Positions 27,484 through 36,696 of a DNA stretch of 61,832 bases are shown piece by piece; positions within the stretch are counted from its first letter, which is position 1, and the number at the start of each line of letters is the position of its first letter. The notes below the pieces were generated by a model that worked only from the letters and a program-made list of their open reading frames with translations, did not search any database and was not told where the DNA came from. Location: NCBI RefSeq assembly GCF_000715205.1, contig NZ_JOTP01000018.1, positions 1 through 61,832 on the forward strand, given 5' to 3'. The position numbers and the translations under genes were made by a program. The DNA comes from Bacillus zhangzhouensis. GTDB lineage: Bacteria > Bacillota > Bacilli > Bacillales > Bacillaceae.

Positions 27484-28623
27484 GTGAAAATTGTGATTGC
27501 ACCAGATTCATTTAAAGAAAGTTTATCTGCATATGAGACAGCAAATGCCATTGAACGAGGATTTCGTTCTATTTTGCCAAACGCAGAGTATATCAAACTT
27601 CCAATGGCAGATGGAGGAGAAGGGACGGTTCAATCATTGGTTGATGCGACAGGCGGGCACATTGTCAATCACATGGTAACGGGTCCGCTTGGCGAACCTG
27701 TGGATGCTTTTTTTGGCATGTTGGGTGATGGTCAGACCGCTGTCATAGAGATGGCTGCAGCCTCAGGAATACACCTTGTCCCGCCAGAAAAACGGAATCC
27801 GTTATTCACAACGTCGAGAGGAACAGGAGAATTAATGCTTGCGGCACTGGATAAGGGCGCAAATCATTTGATCATTGGGCTTGGCGGAAGTGCAACGAAT
27901 GATGGTGGGGTTGGGATGATGCAAGGATTAGGTGCAGCTTTCCTCGATAAAGCAGGACAAGACCTTATGCCGGGCGGCGGGTCACTGAATCAATTAGCTT
28001 CTATCAATCTATCTGGACTTGACCCGAGACTGCAATTCGTCCGGCTGGAGGTAGCTTGTGATGTGGATAATCCTTTAACGGGAGAGAGAGGGGCGTCTGT
28101 CGTATTCGGCCAGCAAAAGGGAGCGGATGAAGAAATGGTTCAAGTGTTAGACAAGAACCTATCTCATTTTGCATATGTAGCAGAAAAGCAGTTGAATGTA
28201 TCTTTTGCTGATGCAGCAGGTGCAGGAGCAGCGGGAGGACTTGGTGCGAGTTTATTAGGCTTTTTACAGGCTGATCTGCAAAAAGGAATCGATATTGTGC
28301 TGAAGGCCGTTCATTTTGATGACGTCATCAAGGAGGCAACCCTTGTCATTACTGGCGAAGGACGGATTGATCGGCAGACCATTTATGGAAAAACGCCGAT
28401 CGGTGTAGCCAAAGCAGCAAAGCAGTATGACCTACCTGTGATTGGCATCGCAGGCTCCCTCTCAAAAGACAGTACAGTCGTACATGATCATGGAATTGAT
28501 GCACTTTTTAGTATTGTTCCAGGTGTCACCTCTCTTTCTGATGCGATGCAAGATGCGGCTCTTTACGTAGAGAGAACTGCGCGGAATATTGCGGCTGTGA
28601 TGACATTTGGAAGAGAGAAGTAA
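27484..28623 (+). CDS. glxK: Glycerate kinase
   Basis: A 379-residue kinase of the GlxK/GarK family that converts D-glycerate to phosphoglycerate. Signature segments: IVIAPDSFKESLSAYE at the start, LPMADGGEGTVQSL, LIIGLGGSATNDGGVGMMQG, GAGAAGGLGASLLGF and VITGEGRIDRQTIYGKTP. The GTG start at 27484 follows GAGGGATTTTAGG. It is the last gene of the permease-kinase operon and feeds lower glycolysis. Confidence 0.92.
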   Translation: MKIVIAPDSFKESLSAYETANAIERGFRSILPNAEYIKLPMADGGEGTVQSLVDATGGHIVNHMVTGPLGEPVDAFFGMLGDGQTAVIEMAAASGIHLVPPEKRNPLFTTSRGTGELMLAALDKGANHLIIGLGGSATNDGGVGMMQGLGAAFLDKAGQDLMPGGGSLNQLASINLSGLDPRLQFVRLEVACDVDNPLTGERGASVVFGQQKGADEEMVQVLDKNLSHFAYVAEKQLNVSFADAAGAGAAGGLGASLLGFLQADLQKGIDIVLKAVHFDDVIKEATLVITGEGRIDRQTIYGKTPIGVAKAAKQYDLPVIGIAGSLSKDSTVVHDHGIDALFSIVPGVTSLSDAMQDAALYVERTARNIAAVMTFGREK

Positions 28624-28716
28624 ATGCTGAAAAATGTTTCCTTTTCTATCACATTCCTTTCTATAGAAATGTGGTAAAATCGTATTAAATGAAATAGAAA
28701 GTTGGGGGAAACACAA

Positions 28717-29055
28717 ATGTCTAATCTACCGAATTGTCCTTCGTGCAGTTCATCCTATACTTACGAGGACGGCAGTCTGCTTATCTGCCCTGAATGTGCG
28801 CATGAATGGTCACTAGAACAAGAACAAGCGGCTGAGGAGCAGCTTGTTGTCAAAGATGCGAATGGGAACCTGTTAAGTGATGGCGACACGGTCACTGTCA
28901 TTAAAGATTTAAAAGTGAAAGGTTCTTCTTCGGTCTTAAAAATAGGAACGAAGGTCAAAGGCATTCGTTTAGTCGAAGGCGATCATAACATTGATTGTAA
29001 AATTCCTAGCTTTGGCGCTATGAAGCTAAAATCAGAGTTTGTGAAAAAGGTATAA
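28717..29055 (+). CDS. PhnA/YjdM-like zinc-ribbon protein
   Basis: A 112-residue protein. The N-terminal zinc ribbon is [20 protein letters not shown] followed by EC (two CxxC pairs), and the C-terminal small beta domain has [20 protein letters not shown] and [20 protein letters not shown]. Despite the PhnA name, the family does not cleave phosphonates; its role is unclear. ATG 28717 follows TTGGGGGA. Monocistronic. Confidence 0.88.
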   Translation: MSNLPNCPSCSSSYTYEDGSLLICPECAHEWSLEQEQAAEEQLVVKDANGNLLSDGDTVTVIKDLKVKGSSSVLKIGTKVKGIRLVEGDHNIDCKIPSFGAMKLKSEFVKKV

Positions 29056-29062
29056 AGAATGA

Positions 29063-29094
29063 AAAGAGGCTGTCGTTAAGAGGCCTCTTTTTTC
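29063..29094 (+). terminator. Terminator after phnA-like gene
   Basis: AAAGAGGC (29063-29070) pairs with GCCTCTTT (29083-29090), then TTTT. Confidence 0.75.
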
Positions 29095-29384
29095 ATTTCA
29101 TTATTTATAGGTGAAAGGAATAATCTTAAACAGAATTCCATACATATATACCTGTTGAAAAAGATTCATTTTTTAAAAAATCAAGCCTCTTTTCACATAA
29201 AAACCCGCAGTTTTCTTAACTCCACCTTAAAAAAGGCAGATGATTCGCTAAATTTTGGCTAATTCCCTTCACAATTTTTTGGCATTGCTGTACCATATGG
29301 AAGTGTTCTTCTATTTTTGACGGATCATGGTGTTTATCTGGAAATAGATGATAGATGATACTTAGACAAAGAAGGAGAGGTAAC
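29095..29384. other. Intergenic region before the ABC exporter operon
   Basis: About 290 bp with no convincing gene. The right end holds the ribosome site AAGGAGAGG (29372-29380). TATCTG and AGATGATA repeats around 29335-29360 could be a regulatory site, but I see no clear promoter or palindrome. Confidence 0.4.
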
Positions 29385-30314
29385 GTGACGAACGTTTTAG
29401 AACTGCATAATGTATCTAGGCATATTCGTGGGAAAAAGATTGTTCAAGACTTGAGTTTTTCTGTCCAGGCGGGCGAAGTCTTTGGCTTTTTAGGACCGAA
29501 TGGCGCAGGGAAAACGACTACCATTCGCATGATGGTCGGACTTTCTCCGATTACATCTGGTGACATTCTGATTAATGGACATAGTATTCAAACCTCCTAT
29601 CAGCATGCGATCCAAGATGTCGGTGCAATTATTGAAAATCCAGAAATGTATAATCATTTAACGGCAAGACAAAATCTTGTTCATTTTGCCAGAATGAATG
29701 GAAAAGTGGATGAAGGACGAATTGATGAGCTGTTAGAGCTAGTCAGTTTGCAGCATGTGAAACATAAGCGTGTCCGTACGTTCTCATTAGGAATGAAGCA
29801 GCGCTTGGGCATTGCACAGGCACTTATACATAGACCGAAACTGCTTATTTTAGATGAGCCGACCAATGGACTTGATCCAGAGGGCATTCGAATGATACGG
29901 GATTACTTAAGAAGGCTTGCGAAGGAAGAAGGACTGGCTGTCATTGTTTCAAGTCACCTCATGTCAGAAATGGAATTGATGTGTGATCGTTTTGCCATTA
30001 TCCAAACAGGTAAGCTGATTGCCATTGAGGATCAGCGTGCGGAGACGAAGCAGGATGATTTGGTCAATTATCGAATGAAGGTCGCATCCGAAGAGCTTGA
30101 AGAAGCACAGAAGCTTATTGGTGCATTTCAGGAAGGCGTCACTGTAAGGGAAGAGGAGCAGTACTTATTCTTCTCCATGCCAGAAGAAAAAATGCCGGAA
30201 TTGATTCGTCATTTGAGCGGTGCGTCTATTCATTTGTACGAAATCAAAATAGAAAAACAAACACTAGAAGATAAGTTTTTAAGTTTAACAGGTAAAAAGG
30301 GGGCAGACGTATGA
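29385..30314 (+). CDS. ABC transporter ATP-binding protein (BcrA-type)
   Basis: A 309-residue ATPase with Walker A GPNGAGKTTTIRM, signature FSLGMKQRLGIAQ, Walker B LLILDEPTNGLDP and a C-terminal extension (about 215-309) typical of bacitracin/lantibiotic exporter ATPases. GTG 29385 has AAGGAGAGG upstream; the frame is open to 29355. It overlaps the permease by 4 bp. Confidence 0.9.
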   Translation: MTNVLELHNVSRHIRGKKIVQDLSFSVQAGEVFGFLGPNGAGKTTTIRMMVGLSPITSGDILINGHSIQTSYQHAIQDVGAIIENPEMYNHLTARQNLVHFARMNGKVDEGRIDELLELVSLQHVKHKRVRTFSLGMKQRLGIAQALIHRPKLLILDEPTNGLDPEGIRMIRDYLRRLAKEEGLAVIVSSHLMSEMELMCDRFAIIQTGKLIAIEDQRAETKQDDLVNYRMKVASEELEEAQKLIGAFQEGVTVREEEQYLFFSMPEEKMPELIRHLSGASIHLYEIKIEKQTLEDKFLSLTGKKGADV

Positions 30315-31264
30315 TTCGCCTCATTCAAAACGAGTGGATGAAGATCAGTTATCGTGTTGGTACTTGGATTATGGTTGGACTTCTTGTTTTAGGTATGATC
30401 GCCACGCTGATCTTTGCAGTGAAAACAAATGACGAAGATCAAGCTTCAGGTGATTGGAAAACCGAACTGAGAATGATGAACAAAGAGAAGAAACAAGAAT
30501 TGAAAGAAAATGACTTAGCATTTTATAAGAGGACCCTTGAACAGGAAATAGCGATCAATGAGTACCGAATCAAACATGATTTGCCTCCTGCGGATCAATT
30601 CGGTAAAAATGCATGGTCTTATGTGAAGATCAATGCTGATTTGCTTCAGTTGGTTGGTGTATTTGTGATTATCATTGCAGCCACGATTGTCTCGGCGGAA
30701 TATAAGCATGGTACAATTAAATTATTATTGATTCGTCCACCATCAAGAATGAAGATTCTCTTATCTAAATACTTTACTGTTCAACTTTACTCTCTATTTT
30801 TGATTGCGGTCCTATTTATTCTGTCATTTATCCTAGGTGCGATATTCTTTGGACTCAGTCATGATTATGTGTATTTGTCCTATCAAAATGGAGAAGTCAT
30901 TGAACGATCTCAGCTTGCAAATATGATCTCTTATTATTTGGCACATTGTGCTATGTTTGTTGTATTAGGGACACTTTCTTTTGCCATTTCAACGGTATTT
31001 AGAAGTGAGGCCATATCTATTGCAATCAGTGTGTTAGCTTATATTGTTGGAGCATCCATCACAAGCATTTTGATGTTCTTCTTTGATTGGGCGAAATACT
31101 TATTGTTTGCCAATGATCCTGCACAATATTTCGCGGACACACCTACTTTTATCGAAGGCATGTCTCTAGGGTTCTCATTAACCGTCCTAGTCATCTATTG
31201 GGCTATCTTCTTGGCTATAGCCTTGATTGTCTTCCAAAAGCGAGAAGTGAAAACAGGTAGTTAA
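30311..31264 (+). CDS. ABC-2-type permease (BcrB-like)
   Basis: A 317-residue membrane protein with six hydrophobic segments. The first helix (VGTWIMVGLLVLGMIATLIF) is followed by a charged extracellular loop of about 110 residues. IVSAEYKHGTIKLLLIRPPSR is the conserved ABC-2 cytoplasmic element. It forms the exporter with the upstream ATPase and starts in its stop codon (ATGA). Probable role: self-protection against a peptide antibiotic or export of a lipid-like compound; the substrate is not visible. Confidence 0.85.
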   Translation: MIRLIQNEWMKISYRVGTWIMVGLLVLGMIATLIFAVKTNDEDQASGDWKTELRMMNKEKKQELKENDLAFYKRTLEQEIAINEYRIKHDLPPADQFGKNAWSYVKINADLLQLVGVFVIIIAATIVSAEYKHGTIKLLLIRPPSRMKILLSKYFTVQLYSLFLIAVLFILSFILGAIFFGLSHDYVYLSYQNGEVIERSQLANMISYYLAHCAMFVVLGTLSFAISTVFRSEAISIAISVLAYIVGASITSILMFFFDWAKYLLFANDPAQYFADTPTFIEGMSLGFSLTVLVIYWAIFLAIALIVFQKREVKTGS

Positions 31265-31288
31265 TCTAATCTTTTAGGAGGTTTACAC

Positions 31289-31717
31289 ATGATTAAACGT
31301 AAAGGTGAAAAAGTAATAGGGATTATTAGTATTGTCCTCAATATCATTGGTGTTGGTTTTGGGGCATTGCTCCTTTCTATCGACCCATCATTTTATGATC
31401 AAATCAATGAAGTCCTGCAAGAGGAAGGTGAAACATTGCCGATTGAAACACTTGAGGCTGGGATGAGTGCCTTTGGTATCCAGTTCATGGTGGTTTCGGC
31501 CATTGCAGCTGTGTTAACGCTTGTGGGTGTGATTTTCCTGAAAACAGATCAACGTGCTGTGATCTCTGGTATTCTCTTCTTGGTTTCAGCCATCACTCTT
31601 TTAATTGGAACAGTCGGTCTTGCGTTCGTTCCAATGATCTTGTTGATCGTCATTGGATTGATGTCACTTATTAAAAAGCCGAAAACAGACATTCACACGA
31701 GTGAATATCCTTCATAA
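31289..31717 (+). CDS. DUF4064-like membrane protein
   Basis: A 142-residue protein with four membrane segments. The first follows KRKGEKVIGIISIVLNIIG, the extracellular loop reads DPSFYDQINEVLQEEGE, and the other three are tightly packed. Fits DUF4064 from memory. It has TTTTAGGAGG before the ATG and lies 24 bp after the permease, so it belongs to the ABC operon, perhaps as an accessory subunit. Confidence 0.75.
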   Translation: MIKRKGEKVIGIISIVLNIIGVGFGALLLSIDPSFYDQINEVLQEEGETLPIETLEAGMSAFGIQFMVVSAIAAVLTLVGVIFLKTDQRAVISGILFLVSAITLLIGTVGLAFVPMILLIVIGLMSLIKKPKTDIHTSEYPS

Positions 31718-31725
31718 TAAAAGAA

Positions 31726-31764
31726 AAAGACATGCGTCCATGTGCGCATGTCTTTCTTTTTTTA
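31726..31764. terminator. Bidirectional terminator
   Basis: AAAGACATGCG (31726-31736) and CGCATGTCTTT (31745-31755) form an 11-bp stem, then a T-run to 31763; the converging citrate transporter stop lies at the edge. Confidence 0.88.
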
Positions 31765-33090
31765 AATTATGCCAATCAGCATGGCAATGAACAGCAAGAT
31801 GATACTAAATCCCCACATCCAAAAGAAAGAGTAGCGGATATGTTTCCCCATATCGACCCCTGCAAGGCCAACAGCAAGCCAAACAGCGGGAGCAAGTGGA
31901 CTGACAAAGGTTCCGATGATGTTCCCAATCATCATGGCATATGCCGCAGAAGTTCCAGGTACGCCAACCTCAGATGTGATCGATTCGACAATTGGCAGAA
32001 GTGCATAATAATAGGCGTCTGTACTTGTCAGCATATCAAGCGGCACCCCAAGCATACCGACAATGATATGTAAGAATGGTAGTAGGAAGGCAGGTAGAAT
32101 ATGAATGCTGTCAACCGCAATGGCTTTCAGCATACCGGTTCCTTCAAGAATTCCTAAAAATGAGCCTGCGGAGAAAATAACAGCCGCCATCATCAATGCA
32201 CTAGGTGCGTGTGCCTTGATTCTTTCCATCTGTAAATTCACATTCGGATAGTTAACCAAAAGTGCTAGTGAAAGACCAATCATAAACATATAACTAGCAG
32301 GAATCACGTTAAGCACGAGAAGGACAACAACAGCCAAAAACAGAATGAGGTTCACCCAGATGAGGTGATAACGCTTTAGAGAGGCGTCACCTGTTTCACT
32401 AATAGATTGGATGGCACGATCCCAATCTGCGCCTTCTAGTTGAACAGCGGCTACTTCGTTTGCAGCAATTTTCACTCGAATTCGTTTTTCTTCCCTCTTT
32501 CCTAAAATGAACGCCATCCCTAACACGAGCACGACCCCAATCAGCTGAATCGGAATGAGCGGTACCCAGAGTTCAGATGGATCCATATTCAAGACACTTG
32601 CTGCCCGTCCAGTGGGTCCGGCCCATGGAATCATATTGGTTAATCCGGCACTTGTCCCGATTAATAGCAGCAGTAAGTAAGGACTCATATGTAATTTCTT
32701 ATAAAGCGGAAGCAATGCAGGAACAGTTAATAAAAAGGTCGTAGCCCCTGCTCCGTCTAAGTGCGCGATGACCCCAATCAAAGCAGTTCCCATCGCAACT
32801 GTGACAACATTTCCTTTGGTCAGCTTAATTAACGCTTTAATTACAGGTTCAAAGAACCCTGTATCTTGTAAAATGCCAAAAAATAAAATGGCGAAGATAA
32901 ACATGGTCGCCACCGGCAATACTTTGATAATCCCTTCTTCAAAAAAGGTTTGAATGTCATTGATACCAAATCCCGCAATGAGCGCCCCTATTAAAGGCAC
33001 CATGACCATGGCGACAATTGGACTTGCTTTCCCCCAAATCAGCAATACAACAATCGTTAAAATAATCAACAATCCAACAATCGTTAACAT
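31762..33090 (-). CDS. CitMHS-family metal-citrate transporter
   Basis: A 442-residue secondary transporter with about 12 membrane segments, related to B. subtilis CitM, CitH and YraO. Family wording includes VMVPLIGALIAGFG, GVIAHLDGAGATTFLLTVPA (a substrate-site loop), NMIPWAGPTGRAASVL and GVPLDMLTSTDAYYYALLP. It takes up citrate complexed with a divalent metal. ATG 33090 has GGGGGAGGG upstream. A cre-like box lies 18 bp before the start. No citST two-component genes are adjacent, so the citrate sensor, if any, is elsewhere. Confidence 0.85.
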   Translation of the reverse strand: MLTIVGLLIILTIVVLLIWGKASPIVAMVMVPLIGALIAGFGINDIQTFFEEGIIKVLPVATMFIFAILFFGILQDTGFFEPVIKALIKLTKGNVVTVAMGTALIGVIAHLDGAGATTFLLTVPALLPLYKKLHMSPYLLLLLIGTSAGLTNMIPWAGPTGRAASVLNMDPSELWVPLIPIQLIGVVLVLGMAFILGKREEKRIRVKIAANEVAAVQLEGADWDRAIQSISETGDASLKRYHLIWVNLILFLAVVVLLVLNVIPASYMFMIGLSLALLVNYPNVNLQMERIKAHAPSALMMAAVIFSAGSFLGILEGTGMLKAIAVDSIHILPAFLLPFLHIIVGMLGVPLDMLTSTDAYYYALLPIVESITSEVGVPGTSAAYAMMIGNIIGTFVSPLAPAVWLAVGLAGVDMGKHIRYSFFWMWGFSIILLFIAMLIGII

Positions 33091-33107
33091 AATACCCTCC
33101 CCCTACA

Positions 33108-33121
33108 ATAAACCGTTTACA
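33108..33121 (-). promoter_or_regulatory. cre-like box of the citrate transporter
   Basis: On the minus strand TGTAAACGGTTTAT, matching the cre consensus except the last two bases, just upstream of the ribosome site. CcpA repression of citM is established in B. subtilis. Confidence 0.5.
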
Positions 33122-33141
33122 TTTGTTTGCTCTTTTTAACA

Positions 33142-33165
33142 CAATGCAGTCCCTTAGCTGCATTG
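33142..33165. repeat. Perfect inverted repeat upstream of the citrate transporter
   Basis: CAATGCAG (33142-33149) and CTGCATTG (33158-33165) around an 8-base centre. No T-run follows on either strand, so it is more likely an operator than a terminator. The binding protein is unknown. Confidence 0.45.
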
Positions 33166-33352
33166 AAAAAAAGAGTATCAAAAATATGAGCAGTAGGCAA
33201 CCGCTTTCATACCTATACAATGGTAAAAAAGGATGGTCAATCCAGTCAGGACGCGGTGTCAAACATGTCAAAAAATTTAGATAAAAAATAACACTTCAAG
33301 TGCATATCTACAATTAAAAGAATTTATATAGGTATTTAGAATTATTAAAATC

Positions 33353-33384
33353 AAGAAGCGTCCAATGAATGGACGCTTCTTTCA
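33353..33384 (-). terminator. Terminator of the gan operon
   Basis: AAGAAGCGTCCA (33353-33364) and TGGACGCTTCTT (33370-33381) form a perfect 12-bp stem with a 5-base loop, directly after ganA. Confidence 0.82.
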
Positions 33385-33386
33385 AT

Positions 33387-35453
33387 CTATTTTTTCAAGA
33401 TGATGTATTCGTAAGAATCAAGTTGAAGCTGTTCGGGTATATGCTGTCCAGTCAGTATATTCTCATAGATTTCCTCTGAATCTAGTGAAATGTTTTGCGG
33501 CTGTTCTGTAAAATTCATCATAAACACATATTCCTGTGTGCCATCCGTTCGTTTTTGTACACTGACTCCCTCTGGGATCGGCGAGGATAAGATGGGCTGT
33601 ATGCCAATTCCTGCGATGATATCCTCATAAAACTCATCGTAAAAAGCCTGTTCATTTTCGGAAGCCATATAGTACGCTTTTCCATTTCCAAATGGGTGGA
33701 CAGTAAGAGCTGGCTGTCCTTCATAGCAGCCATTCTCGAAATGCCCTAACACAGAGGCCGATTCAGGATGAATGGATTCGCAATATTGGCCGACATGGTA
33801 GGTGCGTCCATTCCCAGTGGACATTAAAACGTGTTCATCTGACATCAATGTGTTGATTTCCTCTGTCCAAATGCCAAGTACATGGCGGAGAGGACCCGGG
33901 AAACCGCCGAGGAAACAGAGATCGTTTTCGTCGACCATGCCGCTCCAGTATGTCGCTACAAAAATGCCGCCCTCTTTGACAAAAGCTTCAATCTTTTCTG
34001 CGACGCCTGGTTTGATCATGTAGAGCATTGGCCCAACTAGCACTCGATAGGATGAGAAGTCCTTTTCCATTCCGACAATGTCAACAGGGATGCCCTTTTT
34101 CCAGAAGCTGCGATAGTGAGTTTGACAAGCCTCCACATAGCGTTTGTTTGTATTATTTAAGGCTTGAGCATCATCAATCGCCCAGTGGTTTTCCCAATCG
34201 TATATGATCGCGACCTCAGGTTGAACGGATGTGCCCGCAACCGGTTGCAGCTGCTGTAGTTGTTTCCCTAGATCAGCCACTTCTTGAAATACACGTGTAT
34301 GTTCATGTCCTGAATGATCCACAACTGCTCCGTGGAATTTCTCAGAGGCACCTCGCCCCTGTCTCCACTGGAAATACAGCACGGAGTCTGATCCGTGGGC
34401 GATCGCCTGCATAGCAGATAGATGAGCCATTCCTTTATGTTTGACTTTATTCACATCATGCCAGTTTACGAGGCTAGGCGTGCTTTCCATGACGAGGAAC
34501 GGCTGTCCGTCCTTTAACGAACGATACAAATCGTGAACGAAGGCGACGTTTGACGCTAATTCGGCAGTTGTTTCTTTGCCGCTATGCCACGCAGGATAGC
34601 TATCCCATGAGATCACGTCGACTTCCTTTGCAAATTGATGATAATCCAGCCCAAGGAATGGACGCATATGCGGATAGTCGCCCATAAAGTTGGTGGTCAC
34701 TGGGATATGAGGCGTTAATTCTCGTAGCGGCTCAATTTCATTTTGATAAAAATTAATCGTTTGAGCTGTGACGAAGCGCTTCCAATCTAGGTTCATGCCG
34801 TGAATCATGTGCTCCCCATGTGGTGCAGGTGACTCAATTTGTGACCAATCACTATAGGTGTGGCTCCAAAATCCCGTCCACCATGCTTGATTCAATGCTT
34901 CAAGGTCATGGTTGTATTTGTCTTTCAGGTAATGTCGGAATGCCTCCTGGCAAAGATCGCAATGACATTCGCCGCCGTACTCATTCGATATGTGCCACAT
35001 GATCAGTGCTGGATGATCCTTATAGCGTTCAGCAAGTAAACGATTGAGTGTATTCGTTTTTTCACGATAAACTGGTGAAGTGAAGCAATGATTATGCCGA
35101 AGCCCGTGTAAGTTACGCTGGCGGTTCGCTTCGACGCGTAATACTTCTGGATATGCTTGCGAGAGCCAAGCAGGTCTTGCCCCGCTAGGTGTGGCGAGAA
35201 TGGCGTGAGCCCCCTGCGCTGCCAAGCGGTCCATGATGTCATCCAGCCATGCAAAATCGTACTGACCTTCTTCTGGCTCTAGCTTACTCCATGCGAAAAT
35301 GTTGATGGAGAATGTTTGGCAGTGTGCAAGCTTCATTAATCGAAAATCTTCGTCAATGATCTCCGGCATATGAAGCCATTGATCTGGATTATAGTCGCCA
35401 CCATGCATAAAGCCTTTCACATTTGGGTGAACGAGTGGGTAACGCTTTCCCAT
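33387..35453 (-). CDS. ganA: Beta-galactosidase, GH42 (galactan utilisation)
   Basis: A 688-residue cytoplasmic enzyme that hydrolyses galacto-oligosaccharides imported by GanSPQ. The N-terminus GGDYNPDQWL is the GH42 signature. The acid/base is Glu158 in MWHISNEYGG, the nucleophile Glu323 in FLVMESTPS, and the zinc cluster uses Cys123, Cys163, Cys165 and Cys168 (ECHCDLC). ATG 35453 has AGGACGTGA upstream; an in-frame ATG at 35471 has no ribosome site. It is the last gene of the operon, after the galactanase. Confidence 0.93.
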   Translation of the reverse strand: MGKRYPLVHPNVKGFMHGGDYNPDQWLHMPEIIDEDFRLMKLAHCQTFSINIFAWSKLEPEEGQYDFAWLDDIMDRLAAQGAHAILATPSGARPAWLSQAYPEVLRVEANRQRNLHGLRHNHCFTSPVYREKTNTLNRLLAERYKDHPALIMWHISNEYGGECHCDLCQEAFRHYLKDKYNHDLEALNQAWWTGFWSHTYSDWSQIESPAPHGEHMIHGMNLDWKRFVTAQTINFYQNEIEPLRELTPHIPVTTNFMGDYPHMRPFLGLDYHQFAKEVDVISWDSYPAWHSGKETTAELASNVAFVHDLYRSLKDGQPFLVMESTPSLVNWHDVNKVKHKGMAHLSAMQAIAHGSDSVLYFQWRQGRGASEKFHGAVVDHSGHEHTRVFQEVADLGKQLQQLQPVAGTSVQPEVAIIYDWENHWAIDDAQALNNTNKRYVEACQTHYRSFWKKGIPVDIVGMEKDFSSYRVLVGPMLYMIKPGVAEKIEAFVKEGGIFVATYWSGMVDENDLCFLGGFPGPLRHVLGIWTEEINTLMSDEHVLMSTGNGRTYHVGQYCESIHPESASVLGHFENGCYEGQPALTVHPFGNGKAYYMASENEQAFYDEFYEDIIAGIGIQPILSSPIPEGVSVQKRTDGTQEYVFMMNFTEQPQNISLDSEEIYENILTGQHIPEQLQLDSYEYIILKK

Positions 35454-35476
35454 TTTGTCACGTCCTATCATTTTAA

Positions 35477-36685
35477 TTACGGTGTCATTTGTTTAAATAC
35501 ATCAAGAGAAGGCAGTGCTTTTCCGTTGAAATCAAACATCGCCTGATTTTCCCAAGCATTCCCGACCGTACCGGTTGTTTGAATATAAGCCAGCCCGTAT
35601 TGACTAGACCACGGAGCGCCTTTCGCTGGAATCCAAAGTGGCTCCCAATAAAAGAACCCTTTTCCGCGATTGTTTTTCACTTGAGAAATTTTTTCTGATA
35701 CATCTCGTATAAAAGATGCCTGGCCCTGTGGTGAAGCTGGATAACCAGCTGTTTTGACAGAGTCTTGATTAAAGGAGTTCTCTAGGTTGTCACCATTTGC
35801 TGTCGTGAATCCATAGGCTGTTTCCACGACAATGACGTCTTTGTTATAGCGGGCGCTAATATCATTCATATTGTTAGTAAGACCGCTAAATCCGCCGTCC
35901 CAATACGGGTAGTAAGATAAACCAATCGTATCGAATGAGACGCCTCGTTTTGTGATTTCATCAAACCACCAGCGGGATGCGCCATTGTCCCCTCCATGTG
36001 CAAGGTGAAGCATCACTTTCATGTTCGAATCGACAGAGCGTACAGCATTTGTGCCAGCCTTTAGCAAAGCAGCGAGCCGGTCAAATTCACCGCCGCCTTC
36101 ACCCCAGCTTTTGCCGTTTGGCCACAGCATGCCTGAGTTCAATTCATTCCCGACCTGTACCATGTTCGGCAGAGCATTTTGCGCTCTCATCGTTTTTAAT
36201 ACATCACTTGTGTAAGTGCCGACCGCCTTTTCTAAATCGCTTTGTGAGAGGGACGCCCAAGCTTTCGGTTTGAACTGTTTACCAGGATCGGTCCAGAAAT
36301 CACTGTAGTGAAAATCAAGCAGCACTTTCATGTTTTGAGCCTTTGCGCGTTTTGATAAAGCGATGGCTGTGTTTAAATCATTTGTCCCGCCGTTATAGGC
36401 ACGGCCTTGGTTGTCGTATGGATGGTTCCACAGTCTGATGCGCACATAGTTGACGCCTTTATCTTTTAATAGTTTAAGCGGATCAACCTGCTGTCCGTTC
36501 TGATCGTAGTATCTGCCTCCGCTTCTTTCCACTTCCGCAAGCATGGAGATATCGGCTCCTTTGATGAAATCACCTTGCAATCCATTAATCGGCTTAACAG
36601 AAATCGTATCAGCTTTTGCTTCAGGCAGAATACCTAACCCCATAAGAAAGAAAACGACAACAGTGACAAGCATCCATTTCTTCAT
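35477..36685 (-). CDS. ganB: Secreted arabinogalactan endo-beta-1,4-galactanase, GH53
   Basis: A 402-residue extracellular enzyme that cuts galactan or type I arabinogalactan into oligosaccharides for uptake. The signal peptide (KKWMLVTVVVFFLMGLGILP) ends at EAKA near residue 26. GH53 motifs: FIKGADISMLAEVE, VNYVRIRLWNHP, LLDFHYSDFWTDPGKQFKP, the acid/base Glu in MVQVGNELNSGMLWP, and the nucleophile Glu in VIVVETAYGFT. The ATG follows GGGGAGATTTG. In the B. subtilis operon I recall ganB after ganA; here it lies between ganQ and ganA. Confidence 0.92.
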   Translation of the reverse strand: MKKWMLVTVVVFFLMGLGILPEAKADTISVKPINGLQGDFIKGADISMLAEVERSGGRYYDQNGQQVDPLKLLKDKGVNYVRIRLWNHPYDNQGRAYNGGTNDLNTAIALSKRAKAQNMKVLLDFHYSDFWTDPGKQFKPKAWASLSQSDLEKAVGTYTSDVLKTMRAQNALPNMVQVGNELNSGMLWPNGKSWGEGGGEFDRLAALLKAGTNAVRSVDSNMKVMLHLAHGGDNGASRWWFDEITKRGVSFDTIGLSYYPYWDGGFSGLTNNMNDISARYNKDVIVVETAYGFTTANGDNLENSFNQDSVKTAGYPASPQGQASFIRDVSEKISQVKNNRGKGFFYWEPLWIPAKGAPWSSQYGLAYIQTTGTVGNAWENQAMFDFNGKALPSLDVFKQMTP

Positions 36686-36696
36686 CAAATCTCCCC

